Below are positions 41,082 through 51,368 of a stretch of DNA of 64,000 nucleotides, piece by piece (position 1 is the stretch's first letter; the number at the start of each line of letters is the position of its first letter). The translations under genes and the position numbers were made by a program. The notes under the pieces are model-generated. The model made no database searches, was not told where the DNA came from, and worked only from the letters and a program-made list of their open reading frames with translations. Source of the DNA: Pseudolabrys sp. (GTDB lineage Bacteria; Pseudomonadota; Alphaproteobacteria; Rhizobiales; Xanthobacteraceae); the NCBI GenBank assembly GCA_022843325.1, contig JALHNV010000006.1:20593-84592 (forward strand). Reading direction: 5' to 3'.

Positions 41082-41516
41082 ATGATGGGAATCATGCACC
41101 GCGTCACCGACAAAATCGCCCTGGACGATTCCGAACTGATCGAGAGCTTCGTGCGCTCGTCCGGGCCGGGCGGGCAGAACGTCAACAAGGTGTCGTCGGC
41201 AGTGCAACTGCGCTTCGACGCGCGCCGGTCGCGGGCGCTGCCAAACGACGTCGCGGTGCGGCTGATGAAGCTGGCCGGGCGGCGGCTGACCAAGGACGGG
41301 GTCATCGTCATCCTGGCGCAATCGTACCGCGAGCAGGAGCGCAACCGCACCGAGGCGCGAGAGCGGCTGTTCGAGTTGATCCGCGAGGCGGCGGTGCCGC
41401 CGGTGCCGCGCCGGGCCACCAAGGTGCCGAAGTCGCAGAAAAAGAAGCGGGTCGAGGGCAAAAAGCACCGCTCCGCCATCAAAAGCATGCGCGGCGGCCG
41501 GCCCGGGCTGGAATAG
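41082..41516 (+). CDS. arfB: Alternative ribosome-rescue peptidyl-tRNA hydrolase
   Basis: ESFVRSSGPGGQNVNKVSSAVQLRFD (GGQ motif); basic C-terminal tail KKKRVEGKKHRSAIKSMRG. Confidence 0.94.
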   Translation: MMGIMHRVTDKIALDDSELIESFVRSSGPGGQNVNKVSSAVQLRFDARRSRALPNDVAVRLMKLAGRRLTKDGVIVILAQSYREQERNRTEARERLFELIREAAVPPVPRRATKVPKSQKKKRVEGKKHRSAIKSMRGGRPGLE

Positions 41517-41633
41517 CGGGCATAGGCACCGCCGTCGCCTCGCGGCGGCCATGACGCCCCGCTACTGTCACAGGCCATCGAATCGTGCCGCTATCCCTCG
41601 CCCTGCGCGCGGGCAGGGGTGGAAAGAGACATC

Positions 41634-43439
41634 ATGCCCGTCCGCCAGCTTTCCGAGGCCACCGTCAACCGCATCGCCGCCGGCGAAGTGGTCGAGCGCC
41701 CGGCCAGCGTGGTCAAGGAACTGGTCGAGAACGCGCTCGATGCCGGCGCCCGCCGCATCGACGTGCTGACCGACGGCGGCGGCCGCCGCCTGATCCGCGT
41801 CACCGACGATGGCGACGGTATGACGCGGGCCGACCTCGATCTGTGCGTCGAACGCCACGCCACCTCGAAACTGTCCGGTGACGATTTGCTGTCGATCCAC
41901 ACGCTCGGCTTCCGCGGTGAAGCGCTGCCGTCGATCGGCGCGGTGGCGCGGCTGACCATCGCGACCCGCCACGCCAGCGAACCGCATGCCTGGACCGTCA
42001 CCGTCGATGCCGGCGCCAAGTCGGATCTGAAGCCTGCAGCGCTCGGGAAGGGCACCACGGTCGAGGTGCGCGACCTGTTCTATGCCACGCCGGCGCGGCA
42101 GAAATTTCTCAAGACTGACCGCAGCGAAGCGGAAGCCGTGCGCGAGGTGGTGCGGCGCCTGGCGATGAGCCGGCCCGACGTCGCCTTCACGCTGGCCGGC
42201 GAGGAGCGCGCGCCGGTGACCTGGGCGGCGGCGGCCGACGAACTTGGCCGGCTCGGCGATGTGTTGGGCCAGGATTTTCGCACCAATGCCGTGCGCGTCG
42301 AGGCGGAACGCGAGGGCGTGCGCATCGAGGGCTTTGCCGGATTGCCGACGCTGTCGCGCGCCAATTCGCTCGGCCAGTATCTGTTCGTCAACGGCCGCCC
42401 GGTGCGCGACAAGGTGCTGGTCGGTGCGGTGCGCGCCGCCTATTCCGATTATCTGCCGCGCGACCGGCATCCGCTGCTGGCGCTGTCCGTGACGCTGGAG
42501 ACGCGCGAGGTCGACGTCAATGTTCATCCGGCCAAGACCGAGGTGCGTTTCCGCGACGGCGGGCTGGTGCGCGGCCTGATCGTGCGCGCGTTGAAAGAGG
42601 CCCTGGCGCGCGACGGCCAGCGCGCCGCAACGACGGGCGGAGGCGCCACCATTGCCGCCTTCCGGCCGCTCGGCGCAGCCCGGCGCGAGATATTCGACTG
42701 GCGGCGCTCGCCGGCGCGGCCCGATCCGCGCGGCTTCGTGCCGGCCCGCGGCGGCGCCGCGTTCGGTCTGGCCGAAGCGGAGCAGGCGGCGTTCGATGTC
42801 GGCCATCCCTCCGCCGATGCGCGCATCGAAAGCTTCGAGCCCGCCACGGACCTGATCGAACGGCCGCTCGGCGCGGCGCGGGCGCAGGTGCACGAGACCT
42901 ACATCGTTTCGCAGACCCGCGACGGGCTGGTGATCGTCGATCAGCATGCCGCGCATGAGCGCATCGTTTATGAGCGCATGAAGGCGGCGATCGAGAAATC
43001 CGGCGTGGCGCGGCAACTGCTTCTGATCCCGGAGATCGTCGAACTCGATGAGGCCGACGCGGCGCGGCTGGCCGCGCGGGCCGATGATCTGGCGCGCTTC
43101 GGCCTTGGCATCGAAGCCTTCGGTCCTGGCGCCATTGCGGTGCGCGAGACGCCGTCGATGCTCGGCGAGGTCGACGTGCACGGCCTGTTGCGCGATCTCG
43201 CCGAGCACATGGCGGAGTGGGACGACGAACTGCCGCTGGAGCGCCGGCTGCTGCACGTGTCGGCCACCATGGCCTGCCACGGCTCGGTGCGCGCCGGCCG
43301 CAAACTCAGGCCCGAGGAGATGAACGCGCTGCTGCGCGAGATGGAAGATGTACCGAATTCAGGCCAGTGCAATCACGGCCGGCCGACCTATGTCGAATTG
43401 AAGCTGACGGATATCGAGCGGTTGTTCGGGCGGCGATGA
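41634..43439 (+). CDS. mutL: DNA mismatch repair protein MutL
   Basis: [51 protein letters not shown]-terminal [36 protein letters not shown]. Confidence 0.97.
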   Translation: MPVRQLSEATVNRIAAGEVVERPASVVKELVENALDAGARRIDVLTDGGGRRLIRVTDDGDGMTRADLDLCVERHATSKLSGDDLLSIHTLGFRGEALPSIGAVARLTIATRHASEPHAWTVTVDAGAKSDLKPAALGKGTTVEVRDLFYATPARQKFLKTDRSEAEAVREVVRRLAMSRPDVAFTLAGEERAPVTWAAAADELGRLGDVLGQDFRTNAVRVEAEREGVRIEGFAGLPTLSRANSLGQYLFVNGRPVRDKVLVGAVRAAYSDYLPRDRHPLLALSVTLETREVDVNVHPAKTEVRFRDGGLVRGLIVRALKEALARDGQRAATTGGGATIAAFRPLGAARREIFDWRRSPARPDPRGFVPARGGAAFGLAEAEQAAFDVGHPSADARIESFEPATDLIERPLGAARAQVHETYIVSQTRDGLVIVDQHAAHERIVYERMKAAIEKSGVARQLLLIPEIVELDEADAARLAARADDLARFGLGIEAFGPGAIAVRETPSMLGEVDVHGLLRDLAEHMAEWDDELPLERRLLHVSATMACHGSVRAGRKLRPEEMNALLREMEDVPNSGQCNHGRPTYVELKLTDIERLFGRR

Positions 43440-43442
43440 TTG

Positions 43443-43530
43443 TCATGGCCGGGCTTGTCCCGGCCATCCCGCTGAGGGACGTACTGTGACCACCTGAGCG
43501 GGATGCGCGGGTCAAGCCCGCGCATGACAG
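43443..43530. repeat. ~88-bp nested palindromic element, copy 3 (between convergent mutL and rsmD)
   Basis: GTCATGGCCGGGCTTGTCCCGGCCATCCCGCTgagggacgtactgtgaccacctgAGCGGGATGCGCGGGTCAAGCCCGCGCATGAC; outer stem CATCCCGCT/AGCGGGATG differs from copy 1 but still pairs. Confidence 0.9.
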
Positions 43531-43545
43531 CCGATAGGCCGGCGT

Positions 43546-44100
43546 TTACGAATGCCGCAAAAACACCAGCTCCGTATCGTCGTACGCCCGCCGCTCAAGC
43601 TCCTCGAAGCCCGCCGGCGCCTTGAAGCCGGCGTCTTTGGCTTCCTCGACCACCGCCAGCGCGTCCGCTTTCAGCCAGCCGCCGTCGCGCGCCGCGGTCA
43701 GCGCCTTTTCGGCAAGGCCCTTGCGGTAGGGCGGATCGAGAAACACCAGCGAGAACGGCTCCATCGGATGGGCCGGGCCGAGCGTGGTGGCGTCGCGCCG
43801 GAAGATGCGCGTGGTGCCGCCGAGCCCGAGCGTCTCGGTATTCTGCCGCAGCAGTGCCCGCGCCTCGACGCCATCGTCGACGAACAGCGTAAAGGCGGCG
43901 CCGCGCGACACCGCCTCAATGCCGAGCGCGCCGGTGCCGGCGAACAGGTCGAGCACGCGCGCATCGGTGACCGGATCGCCATAGGCATGCATCAGGATAT
44001 TGAACAGCGCTTCGCGCAGCCTGTCGGCGGTCGGGCGCAAGCCCTCCGATTTCGGCCCGGCGATGGGGCGCGAGCGCAGGCGTCCGCCGACCACGCGCAT
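43546..44100 (-). CDS. rsmD: 16S rRNA (guanine966-N2)-methyltransferase
   Basis: MRVVGGRLRSRPIAGPKSEGLRPTADRLREALFNIL; VLDLFAGTGALGIEAVSRGA; FLDPPYRKGL. Confidence 0.95.
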   Translation of the reverse strand: MRVVGGRLRSRPIAGPKSEGLRPTADRLREALFNILMHAYGDPVTDARVLDLFAGTGALGIEAVSRGAAFTLFVDDGVEARALLRQNTETLGLGGTTRIFRRDATTLGPAHPMEPFSLVFLDPPYRKGLAEKALTAARDGGWLKADALAVVEEAKDAGFKAPAGFEELERRAYDDTELVFLRHS

Positions 44101-44102
44101 GA

Positions 44103-45083
44103 TCAGCGCGGCCTCGACGGCCGCGGGCCGCCGGTGCGGTCGCGGCGCACCTTCTTGTTCTTGCCGATGTAGGACTTGCGCTCGCGCTTCGGCGGCGGCG
44201 CTTTCTCCTCCCTGACGGGACGGCCGCGCCGCGTGGCGCCCGGTCCGCGTGCGTCTGTTGGTGCCTCGGGACGGCGCGCCGGACGCGTGCGCAACTCGTC
44301 GTCGCCGAGCGGCGCGTCGAAATCCGCTTCCGCCTGCGCGATGATGGCGTCGCCGAGCAGCCGCTTGAGCTCTTCGGTTTCGACCTCGGCGACGGCGCCG
44401 TCCTTCAAGTCGCCCAGTTCGAACGGACCGTAGGACACGCGGATCAGCCGGTTCACCTTCAGCCCGAGATGCTCGAGCACCTTGCGGACTTCACGGTTCT
44501 TGCCCTCGCGGATGGCAAAGGTCAGCCAGACATTGGCGCCCTGTTCGCGGTCGAGCGTCGCCTCGATCGGTCCGTAGCGCACGCCTTCGATGGTGATGCC
44601 GGCCTTGAGGCCGTCGAGCGTCTCCTGCGTGACGCGGCCGAGCGCGCGCACGCGGTAGCGCCGCTCCCAGGCGGTGGCCGGCAGTTCGAGTACCCGCGCC
44701 AGCCCGCCGTCATTGGTCAACAGCAGCAGGCCTTCGGTGTTCATGTCGAGGCGGCCGATGCTGATCAGCCGCGGCAGGTTTTTCGGCAGCGCGCGGAAGA
44801 TGGTCGGGCGGCCTTCCGGATCGGCATGGGTGGTGACGAGTCCGCGCAACTTGTTGCAGCGGAACAGCCGGGTGCGCTCATGGCCCGGCAGCGGCGCGCC
44901 ATCGACGGCGATGCGGTCCCTGGCGGTGACGTTCAGCGCCGGCGAGGCGATCAGGGCGCCGTTGACGGACACCCGCCCGGCGGCAATCCATGCCTCCGCC
45001 TCGCGCCGCGACGCCAGCCCGGCGCGGGCGATGACCTTGGCGATGCGCTCGCCGGGGATTTCGGTTTTGATCGGTTTGGACAT
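44103..45083 (-). CDS. rluB: 23S rRNA pseudouridine synthase (RsuA/RluB family)
   Basis: S4 domain ERIAKVIARAGLASRREAEAWIAAGRVSVNG; LISIGRLDMNTEGLLLLTNDGGLARVL; REGKNREVRKVLEHLGLKVNRLIRVSYGPF; basic tail. Confidence 0.92.
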   Translation of the reverse strand: MSKPIKTEIPGERIAKVIARAGLASRREAEAWIAAGRVSVNGALIASPALNVTARDRIAVDGAPLPGHERTRLFRCNKLRGLVTTHADPEGRPTIFRALPKNLPRLISIGRLDMNTEGLLLLTNDGGLARVLELPATAWERRYRVRALGRVTQETLDGLKAGITIEGVRYGPIEATLDREQGANVWLTFAIREGKNREVRKVLEHLGLKVNRLIRVSYGPFELGDLKDGAVAEVETEELKRLLGDAIIAQAEADFDAPLGDDELRTRPARRPEAPTDARGPGATRRGRPVREEKAPPPKRERKSYIGKNKKVRRDRTGGPRPSRPR

Positions 45084-45097
45084 TCCGGCCTATCGGC

Positions 45098-45185
45098 GTC
45101 ATGGCCGGGTTGATCCCGGCCATCCACGACTTGCTGCGGGACCGTGTATAAAGACGTGGATGCCCGGCACAAGGCCGGGCACGAC
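45098..45185. repeat. ~88-bp nested palindromic element, copy 2 (between divergent rluB and tadA)
   Basis: GTCATGGCCGGGTTGATCCCGGCCATCCACGACTTGCTGCGggaccgtgtataaaGACGTGGATGCCCGGCACAAGGCCGGGCACGAC. Confidence 0.9.
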
Positions 45186-45199
45186 GAATAGCGGACACC

Positions 45200-45646
45200 A
45201 TGCCCCCACCCAGCTTCATGCAACTCGCGCTCGATCAGGCCCGCGCGGCGGGCGCCCGCGGCGAGGTGCCGGTCGGCTGTGTCATCGTGCACGACGGCGC
45301 GGTGGTGGCGGCAGCCGGCAACCGCACGCTGGCCGACCGCGACCCGACCGCGCATGCCGAACTGCTGGCGATCCGCCAAGCGGCAGCCGTACTGGGTTCC
45401 GAGCGGCTGACCGGTTGCGATCTCTACGTCACGCTGGAGCCCTGCGCGATGTGCGCGGCGGCGATCTCCTTCGCCCGGATCCGCCGGCTTTATTTCGCCG
45501 CCGCCGATCCGAAGGGCGGCGCGGTCGAGAACGGTGCGCGGTTTTATTCGCAGCCGACCTGTCATCACCGGCCCGAGGTCTACGGCGGTATCAACGAGAG
45601 CGAGGGTGCTGCCTTGCTGAAGGAATTCTTCGCGGCGCGGCGGTAG
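45200..45646 (+). CDS. tadA: Nucleoside (tRNA adenosine-34) deaminase
   Basis: TAHAELLAIRQAA (HAE) and TLEPCAMCAAAISFARIRRLYFAAADPKGGAVENGARFYSQPTCHHRPEVYGG. Confidence 0.95.
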   Translation: MPPPSFMQLALDQARAAGARGEVPVGCVIVHDGAVVAAAGNRTLADRDPTAHAELLAIRQAAAVLGSERLTGCDLYVTLEPCAMCAAAISFARIRRLYFAAADPKGGAVENGARFYSQPTCHHRPEVYGGINESEGAALLKEFFAARR

Positions 45647-45657
45647 CGGCGGCGCGC

Positions 45658-45843
45658 TTATGCCAGCCGGTCGACCAGTTTGCCCATGCCGGGCGGCGGC
45701 GGCGCGCGGTCGTGCGGTTTCTCGTCGGCCACGTCCTGTTCGGCGCGCTGCTCAAGCGTCCGCTGCGGCGACGCGCTGCGCTTCGGCACAATGGCGCGAA
45801 TGTCGAAACGCCTTCCGTCGCGGTTGGTTGCCCGGTTCACCAT
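45658..45843 (-). CDS. Small hypothetical protein, 61 aa (uncertain)
   Basis: MVNRATNRDGRRFDIRAIVPKRSASPQRTLEQRAEQDVADEKPHDRAPPPPGMGKLVDRLA; convergent to tadA, not overlapping it. Confidence 0.4.
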   Translation of the reverse strand: MVNRATNRDGRRFDIRAIVPKRSASPQRTLEQRAEQDVADEKPHDRAPPPPGMGKLVDRLA

Positions 45844-45934
45844 GCGCGGACCTTACCGCGCAGGTGTCAAAATAATGGAACTCCGACGCGAAAAATCCGG
45901 CTGTCGTCTTTAAGGCTTCGTTAGCCGTAACGGC

Positions 45935-47011
45935 TCAGGCGGCGCGGGCGAATTCCCACGCCTTGTCGGCGAGCGGGCGGATGGTGTCGGCGCGGGCCGG
46001 GGCAAAATCGGAGGTCGCGGTGCCGTCGCGGACGCGGCCGACGATGCCCTGCAGGATGGCGGCGAGACGGAAGAAATTATAGGCGAGATAGACCGGCAGT
46101 GCCGGGCGCGGGTCGAGCCCGGTGCGCGCCACATAAGCATCGACGTAATCGGCCATCGACGGAATGCCGAGGGTCTTGAGGTCGTGCCCGACCAGAGAGC
46201 CGGTGCCGGCCGCGCTGTCGGAATGCGGCATGTGCCACGCCATCAGATGATAGGTGAAATCCGCCAGCGGATCGCCGAGCGTCGACAGCTCCCAGTCCAG
46301 CACCGCCAGGACTTTCGGTGAGTCGTGAGCCACGATCAGGTTGTCGATGCGATAGTCGCCATGCACCAGCCTTGGGCTGCTGGATGGCGGAATGTGCGAC
46401 GGCAGCCAGTCGATCAGTTTCTCCATCGCCTCGATCGGTTCGGTCTGCGAGGCGCGGTATTGCTTCGACCAGCGCTCGACCTGGCGGGCAACATAGTTTT
46501 CGCCGCGGCCGAAATCGGCAAGGCCGATTTGCACGGGATCGAACGCATGCAGCCGCGCGATGGCGTCGTTCATGGCGTCGTACACCGCGGCCCGTTCGGC
46601 CGGGTTGGAGCCATCCATGTGCGGCTCCCAGAACACCCGGCCGTCGGCGAAATCCATGACGTAAAACGGCGTGCCGGCGACGCTGTCGTCGGCGCAGTAA
46701 GCCAGCGGTTCGGCGACCGGAAAACTTTGGCGGTGCAACGCGCTGATGACGCGGAATTCGCGGTCGACCGCATGCGCCGACGGCAGCAGCTTGCCGGGCG
46801 GCTTGCGCCGTAGCACGTAGCGCCGCGCCGGCGTGCCGAGCAGATAGGTGGGGTTCGACTGGCCGCCCTTGAATTGTTTCACGGTTAGCGGGCCGGCATA
46901 GGCGGCAATGTTCGCCGCCATATATTGGTCGAGCCGCGTCTCATCAATGCGCAGCGCCTCCGTCACCTCCTTGGTGCCGGAAAACGCCTGCTGCTTGTCG
47001 ATGCCGCTCAT
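45935..47011 (-). CDS. Phosphotransferase family protein (APH fold)
   Basis: LTVKQFKGGQSNPTYLLGTPARRYVLRRKPPGKLLPSAHAVDREFRVISAL...; RLVHGDYRIDNLIV...VLAVLDWELSTLGDPLADFTYHL. Confidence 0.94.
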   Translation of the reverse strand: MSGIDKQQAFSGTKEVTEALRIDETRLDQYMAANIAAYAGPLTVKQFKGGQSNPTYLLGTPARRYVLRRKPPGKLLPSAHAVDREFRVISALHRQSFPVAEPLAYCADDSVAGTPFYVMDFADGRVFWEPHMDGSNPAERAAVYDAMNDAIARLHAFDPVQIGLADFGRGENYVARQVERWSKQYRASQTEPIEAMEKLIDWLPSHIPPSSSPRLVHGDYRIDNLIVAHDSPKVLAVLDWELSTLGDPLADFTYHLMAWHMPHSDSAAGTGSLVGHDLKTLGIPSMADYVDAYVARTGLDPRPALPVYLAYNFFRLAAILQGIVGRVRDGTATSDFAPARADTIRPLADKAWEFARAA

Positions 47012-47020
47012 GCAACGGGC

Positions 47021-47686
47021 CTATTTGCGGACGGCACCGAAGGTAATGGGTGCGTCGGCGTAGATCTTGTAGCTCTGCGATTTCGGCTTCGCCTTGTCCT
47101 CGTCGTTGGCGTATTCGATCGAGCTTTTGCCGATCAGTCCGCGCGGCAGAATCATGACCCGGATAAAACGGCTCGGCCGGTCGGCGGCGGCCTGCGCGAA
47201 TACCGGATCGGGGCCGGCCTCGTACCAGGCGCCGCCGGGTCCATAGGAGGTCGACCGGCCATGCGTATCGACGCGAATGCCGCCCTCGATCAGGCAGCGG
47301 ATGCCCGGCCCCTGGTGGCGGTGCAGGAGGGCGCAGCCGCCGGGCGGAAAGGCGACGCTGTCGCCGCGCAGCAGCAAATCGCCTTTCGGCATTGAATCGA
47401 GAAAGGCCGAAAATTTCTCGCGCGTGATCATGCCCGGCGCGCAGGCGACCGTGGAGCCCTGGTCGCCGCGCGCCAGTTCCCAGCGCCAGCAGGTGACGCC
47501 GTCAGGACCTGGCTTCACCGCGGTGGCGCCTTCGCCATGCCAAGTTTCGCCTTCGCTCAGCGGCTTGCCATCGATGGTGGCGGTGCCATGCACGACGAAG
47601 ATGAAACGCGGCAAAGGCGCCAGCCGGAACTCGACATTTTCGGCGCTGGAAAGGACGTCTTCGTAAAGCCGCAACACGGGATGCAT
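47021..47686 (-). CDS. Cupin-like domain protein
   Basis: FIFVVHGTATIDGKPLSEGETWHGEGATAV...; FPPGGCALLHRHQGPGIRCLIEGGIRVDTHGRSTSYGPGGAWYE. Confidence 0.75.
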   Translation of the reverse strand: MHPVLRLYEDVLSSAENVEFRLAPLPRFIFVVHGTATIDGKPLSEGETWHGEGATAVKPGPDGVTCWRWELARGDQGSTVACAPGMITREKFSAFLDSMPKGDLLLRGDSVAFPPGGCALLHRHQGPGIRCLIEGGIRVDTHGRSTSYGPGGAWYEAGPDPVFAQAAADRPSRFIRVMILPRGLIGKSSIEYANDEDKAKPKSQSYKIYADAPITFGAVRK

Positions 47687-47737
47687 GTCTTTTTTGTCTC
47701 CTACCTGTGCGTCTTCCGGTGTACCCGGGAATGGCGG

Positions 47738-48136
47738 TCACGCCCGCCGCGCGGCGGCGATGTCGGTCTGCAAGAAATCGGCGCCCTTGAATAGCAGCGG
47801 CAAGTTGCGCGACTTGGCAAGGCCATAGGTAAAGCAGTCGGCGATATTCAGACGCGCCGGATGGCGGCCCTTGCCATAGCGCAGGAAGGCCTCGACGGCG
47901 ATGTGCGCCTGTTCCACCGTTACGTCGACGGTCTCGATGCCGAGCGCTGAGAGCAGTTGTGCGATCCGTTGCGGATCGGCATCGATCCGGCGACCAATCA
48001 CCACCAGGTTGGTTTCGACCAGCGAGACAGCCGACATAATTGCGCCATCGGCGGAATCGAGGGCGGCGATCATATCCGCGGCGTCAGGCTCGTCGCGCAC
48101 AATGGCAACGACCGCGGAACTATCGACCACCATCAT
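47738..48136 (-). CDS. vapC: VapC-like PIN-domain toxin
   Basis: MMVVDSSAVVAIVRDEPDAADMIAAL; SLVETNLVV; GKGRHPARLNIADCFTYGLAKSRNLPLLFKGADFLQTDI. Confidence 0.92.
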   Translation of the reverse strand: MMVVDSSAVVAIVRDEPDAADMIAALDSADGAIMSAVSLVETNLVVIGRRIDADPQRIAQLLSALGIETVDVTVEQAHIAVEAFLRYGKGRHPARLNIADCFTYGLAKSRNLPLLFKGADFLQTDIAAARRA

Positions 48137-48393
48137 CGCGGCAGGCCGTTGTCGTCGTAGCCGATGATATCGTCGTCGGTCAGATCGTCGTTGATTCTCT
48201 TCAGCGAACCGAAATAGGCCAGTTGTTCGGCCAGCTTCAGGCGATCCACCCGGCCCTGGCGATGCGGCGGCTCCAGTTTGGCCAGCCGCTCGGCCACCGA
48301 ACGGTCGATGGCATCGGTCAAGGTCTCGCCGGTGCGGGCGGCAAGTTCGCGAATGCGCGCTTCGGTCTCAGGGTTCTTGATAAACACGCCCAT
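48133..48393 (-). CDS. vapB: VapB-like antitoxin (PSK family)
   Basis: MGVFIKNPETEARIRELAARTGETLTDAIDRSVAERLAKL; GGAGG Shine-Dalgarno 5 nt before ATG 48393; overlaps vapC start. Confidence 0.88.
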   Translation of the reverse strand: MGVFIKNPETEARIRELAARTGETLTDAIDRSVAERLAKLEPPHRQGRVDRLKLAEQLAYFGSLKRINDDLTDDDIIGYDDNGLPR

Positions 48394-48402
48394 CGACACC
48401 TC

Positions 48403-48433
48403 CGTATATACTCAACGTACGAAAGTATATACG
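48403..48433 (-). promoter_or_regulatory. Putative VapBC autoregulatory operator
   Basis: Perfect 10-bp inverted repeat CGTATATACT-N11-AGTATATACG overlapping the vapB translation initiation region. Confidence 0.75.
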
Positions 48434-48450
48434 TAGTCCTGCCGCCACCG

Positions 48451-49728
48451 CTAGGAGGATTCTCGCTCGATGGCGCGCCAGCCGATATCGCGGCGGCAGA
48501 AGCCGCCCGGCCAGTCGATTTTGTCGACCGCCTGATACGCGCGGTGCTGCGCTTCGGCGACCGTCTTTCCCCGGGCGCAGACATTCAGCACGCGGCCGCC
48601 ATTGCTCAGAACTCGCCCGCCGTCGGCCTTGGTGCCGGCGTGGAAAATCTCGACGCCCTCGACCTGCGCGGCCGCGTCGAGGCCTGCGATCGGCGAGCCG
48701 CGCTGGTAATCGCCGGGATAGCCGTTGGCCGCCATCACCACGGTCAGCGCCGCGTCCGGGTACCAGCGCAGATCGAAGTTCTTCAATTGCCCGTCGCGTG
48801 CCGCCATCAGCGCCGGCACCAGATCTGACATCAGACGCAGCATCAACACCTGACATTCGGGGTCGCCGAAGCGGACGTTGTATTCGATCAGTTGCGGGCC
48901 ATCCTTGGTGATCATCAGGCCCGCAAACAGCACGCCCTTGAACGGCGCGCCCATCGCCTTCATGGCGCGCACCGTCGGATGGATGATCTCGTCCATCACA
49001 CGCTGGTTCATCTCCGGCGTCATCACCGGTGCCGGCGAATAGGCGCCCATGCCGCCGGTGTTCGGCCCCTTGTCGCCGTCGCCGACGCGCTTGTGATCCT
49101 GCGCCGAGGCAAGTGCGATGGCGGTCTCGCCATCGCACAGCGCGAAGAACGACGCTTCCTCGCCGACCAGACAGGCCTCGATGACAATTTCCCAGGCGGG
49201 CTGGCCAAGCCCGCCATCGAACATCATGTCGATGGCCGCTTCGGCCTCGGCCACCGTTTCGGCGACCACGACGCCTTTGCCTGCGGCGAGTCCATCGGCT
49301 TTCACCACGATCGGGGCGCCCTGCTGGCGCACATAGGCTTTGGCGGCCTCGGCGCCCTTGAAGCGTTCATAGGCCGCGGTCGGGATCTTGTTGGCCTTGC
49401 ACAGGTCCTTGGTGAAGCCCTTGGAGCCCTCCAGCCGCGCCGCCCATTTGCTTGGGCCGAACGCCTTGATGCCCGCAGCTTCCAGATCGTCGACGATGCC
49501 GGCGCACAGCGGCACTTCCGGGCCGACCACGACCAGATCGATCTTTCGGTCCTTAGCGAAGGCGATCACCGCCGCATGGTCGGCGAGGTCCAGCGCCACG
49601 CATTCGGCCTCGGCCGCGATGCCGGCATTACCGGGCGCGCAGTAGAGCTTGTCGGCCAGCGGGCTCGCCGCCATTTTCCACGCCAGCGCGTGCTCGCGAC
49701 CGCCGGAACCCAGGATCAGAATATTCAT
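48451..49728 (-). CDS. purD: Phosphoribosylamine-glycine ligase
   Basis: [77 protein letters not shown]. Confidence 0.97.
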   Translation of the reverse strand: MNILILGSGGREHALAWKMAASPLADKLYCAPGNAGIAAEAECVALDLADHAAVIAFAKDRKIDLVVVGPEVPLCAGIVDDLEAAGIKAFGPSKWAARLEGSKGFTKDLCKANKIPTAAYERFKGAEAAKAYVRQQGAPIVVKADGLAAGKGVVVAETVAEAEAAIDMMFDGGLGQPAWEIVIEACLVGEEASFFALCDGETAIALASAQDHKRVGDGDKGPNTGGMGAYSPAPVMTPEMNQRVMDEIIHPTVRAMKAMGAPFKGVLFAGLMITKDGPQLIEYNVRFGDPECQVLMLRLMSDLVPALMAARDGQLKNFDLRWYPDAALTVVMAANGYPGDYQRGSPIAGLDAAAQVEGVEIFHAGTKADGGRVLSNGGRVLNVCARGKTVAEAQHRAYQAVDKIDWPGGFCRRDIGWRAIERESS

Positions 49729-49802
49729 GAAAGGGCCGCCTTAGGGGATCATCGCCGGGTGGTGTAGCATGGTGCCTCACCCCCGCAAGAGATTCGGTCC
49801 GA

Positions 49803-51368
49803 ATGGCAGAGCCCGCCCTGAATAACGTTGTGGAATGGTCCGTTTCCGAGCTGTCGGCGGCCCTCAAACGCACGGTTGAGGACAATTACGGCTACGTCCG
49901 GGTGCGCGGCGAAATCTCCGGTTTCCGCGGCGCGGCGCCGTCCGGGCACTGCTATTTCCGCCTCAAGGACGACCGGGCGGTGCTGGAAGGCGTGATCTGG
50001 AAGGGCGTCTACGGCCGCATGCGGGTGAAACCCGAAGAGGGCCTCGACGTCATCGTCACCGGCAAGCTGACGACGTTCCCCGGCTCGTCGAAATATCAGT
50101 TGGTCATCGACAGCCTGGAGCCCGCCGGCATCGGCGCGCTGATGAAGCTTCTCGACGAGCGCAAGAAGAAGCTCGCCGCCGAAGGGCTGTTCGACGAGGC
50201 GCGCAAGCAACTCATTCCGTTTCTGCCCGATGTCATCGGCGTGGTGACGTCGCCGACCGGCGCCGTCATCCGCGACATATTGCACCGGCTGGCCGACCGA
50301 TTCCCGCGCCGCGTGCTGGTGTGGCCGGTGCGGGTGCAGGGCGACGCCTCGGCCGGTGAAGTCGCCAACGCCATTCGCGGTTTCAACGCGCTGCCCGAGG
50401 GCGGCGCGTTGCCCCGGCCCGATCTGATCATCGTCGCGCGCGGTGGCGGCTCGCTGGAGGACCTCTGGTCATTCAATGAAGAGATCGTCGTGCGCGCCGC
50501 GGCCGACAGCATGATCCCGCTGATCTCGGCGGTCGGCCACGAGACCGACATCACACTGATCGACTTTGCCTCCGACCGGCGGGCGCCGACCCCAACCGCC
50601 GCCGCCGAAATGGCGGTGCCGGTGCGCGCCGAACTCCTGGGCACGCTCACGTCGCTCGGCGCGCGCAAGCTGGCCTGCTGGCAGCGCGGGCTTGAGCGAC
50701 ACCGCAAGGAACTGGCGGCGCTGACGCGGGCGCTGCCCAAGGACATTCTTGCCGGCCCGCGTCAGCAACTGGATACGCTGGCCGAACGGCTGCCGCGCGC
50801 GCTCCGCGCCAACGCGCAGGTGCACCATACCCAGTATTCGCGCGTCGCCACGCGGCTGGCGCCGCAACTGCTGTCGAACACGGTCGAACGGCGGCGCGAG
50901 CGCTACGACAGCCTCAACCAGCGTCTCAAGGCCAGCCTGATCGCCAATGCGCAAGCCCATTCCGCGCGCATCGAACGGGCGAAGGAGCGTGTCGTTGCGT
51001 TCGGCGAGCGTTCGCAGCGCGCGACGGTGGCGCTGCTCAAACACCATCAGGGCCGCATCGAGCGCGCCGACCGGCTGCTGAATGCGTTTTCGTACCGCGA
51101 GGTGCTCAAGCGCGGCTTTGCGCTGGTGCGGGACGGCGAGGGCCGGCCGCTGCGCGGCGCTGCGGGCGTTTCGGCAGGCATGCCGCTCGACATCGAATTT
51201 GCCGATGGCCGCATCGGCGCCACGGCCGATGGCGCGGGCGCCGCCGTCGTTGTCAGAGAGACAGCCGTCACCCGGACGGTGGTCGTCGAGGCGCCGCCGA
51301 AGCCCAGGCCGCGCGCCAAAGGCGGCGGCGAGGGTTCTGGCGGGCAGGGCAGCCTGTTCGGGGCCTAA
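49803..51368 (+). CDS. xseA: Exodeoxyribonuclease VII large subunit
   Basis: [104 protein letters not shown]. Confidence 0.96.
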   Translation: MAEPALNNVVEWSVSELSAALKRTVEDNYGYVRVRGEISGFRGAAPSGHCYFRLKDDRAVLEGVIWKGVYGRMRVKPEEGLDVIVTGKLTTFPGSSKYQLVIDSLEPAGIGALMKLLDERKKKLAAEGLFDEARKQLIPFLPDVIGVVTSPTGAVIRDILHRLADRFPRRVLVWPVRVQGDASAGEVANAIRGFNALPEGGALPRPDLIIVARGGGSLEDLWSFNEEIVVRAAADSMIPLISAVGHETDITLIDFASDRRAPTPTAAAEMAVPVRAELLGTLTSLGARKLACWQRGLERHRKELAALTRALPKDILAGPRQQLDTLAERLPRALRANAQVHHTQYSRVATRLAPQLLSNTVERRRERYDSLNQRLKASLIANAQAHSARIERAKERVVAFGERSQRATVALLKHHQGRIERADRLLNAFSYREVLKRGFALVRDGEGRPLRGAAGVSAGMPLDIEFADGRIGATADGAGAAVVVRETAVTRTVVVEAPPKPRPRAKGGGEGSGGQGSLFGA

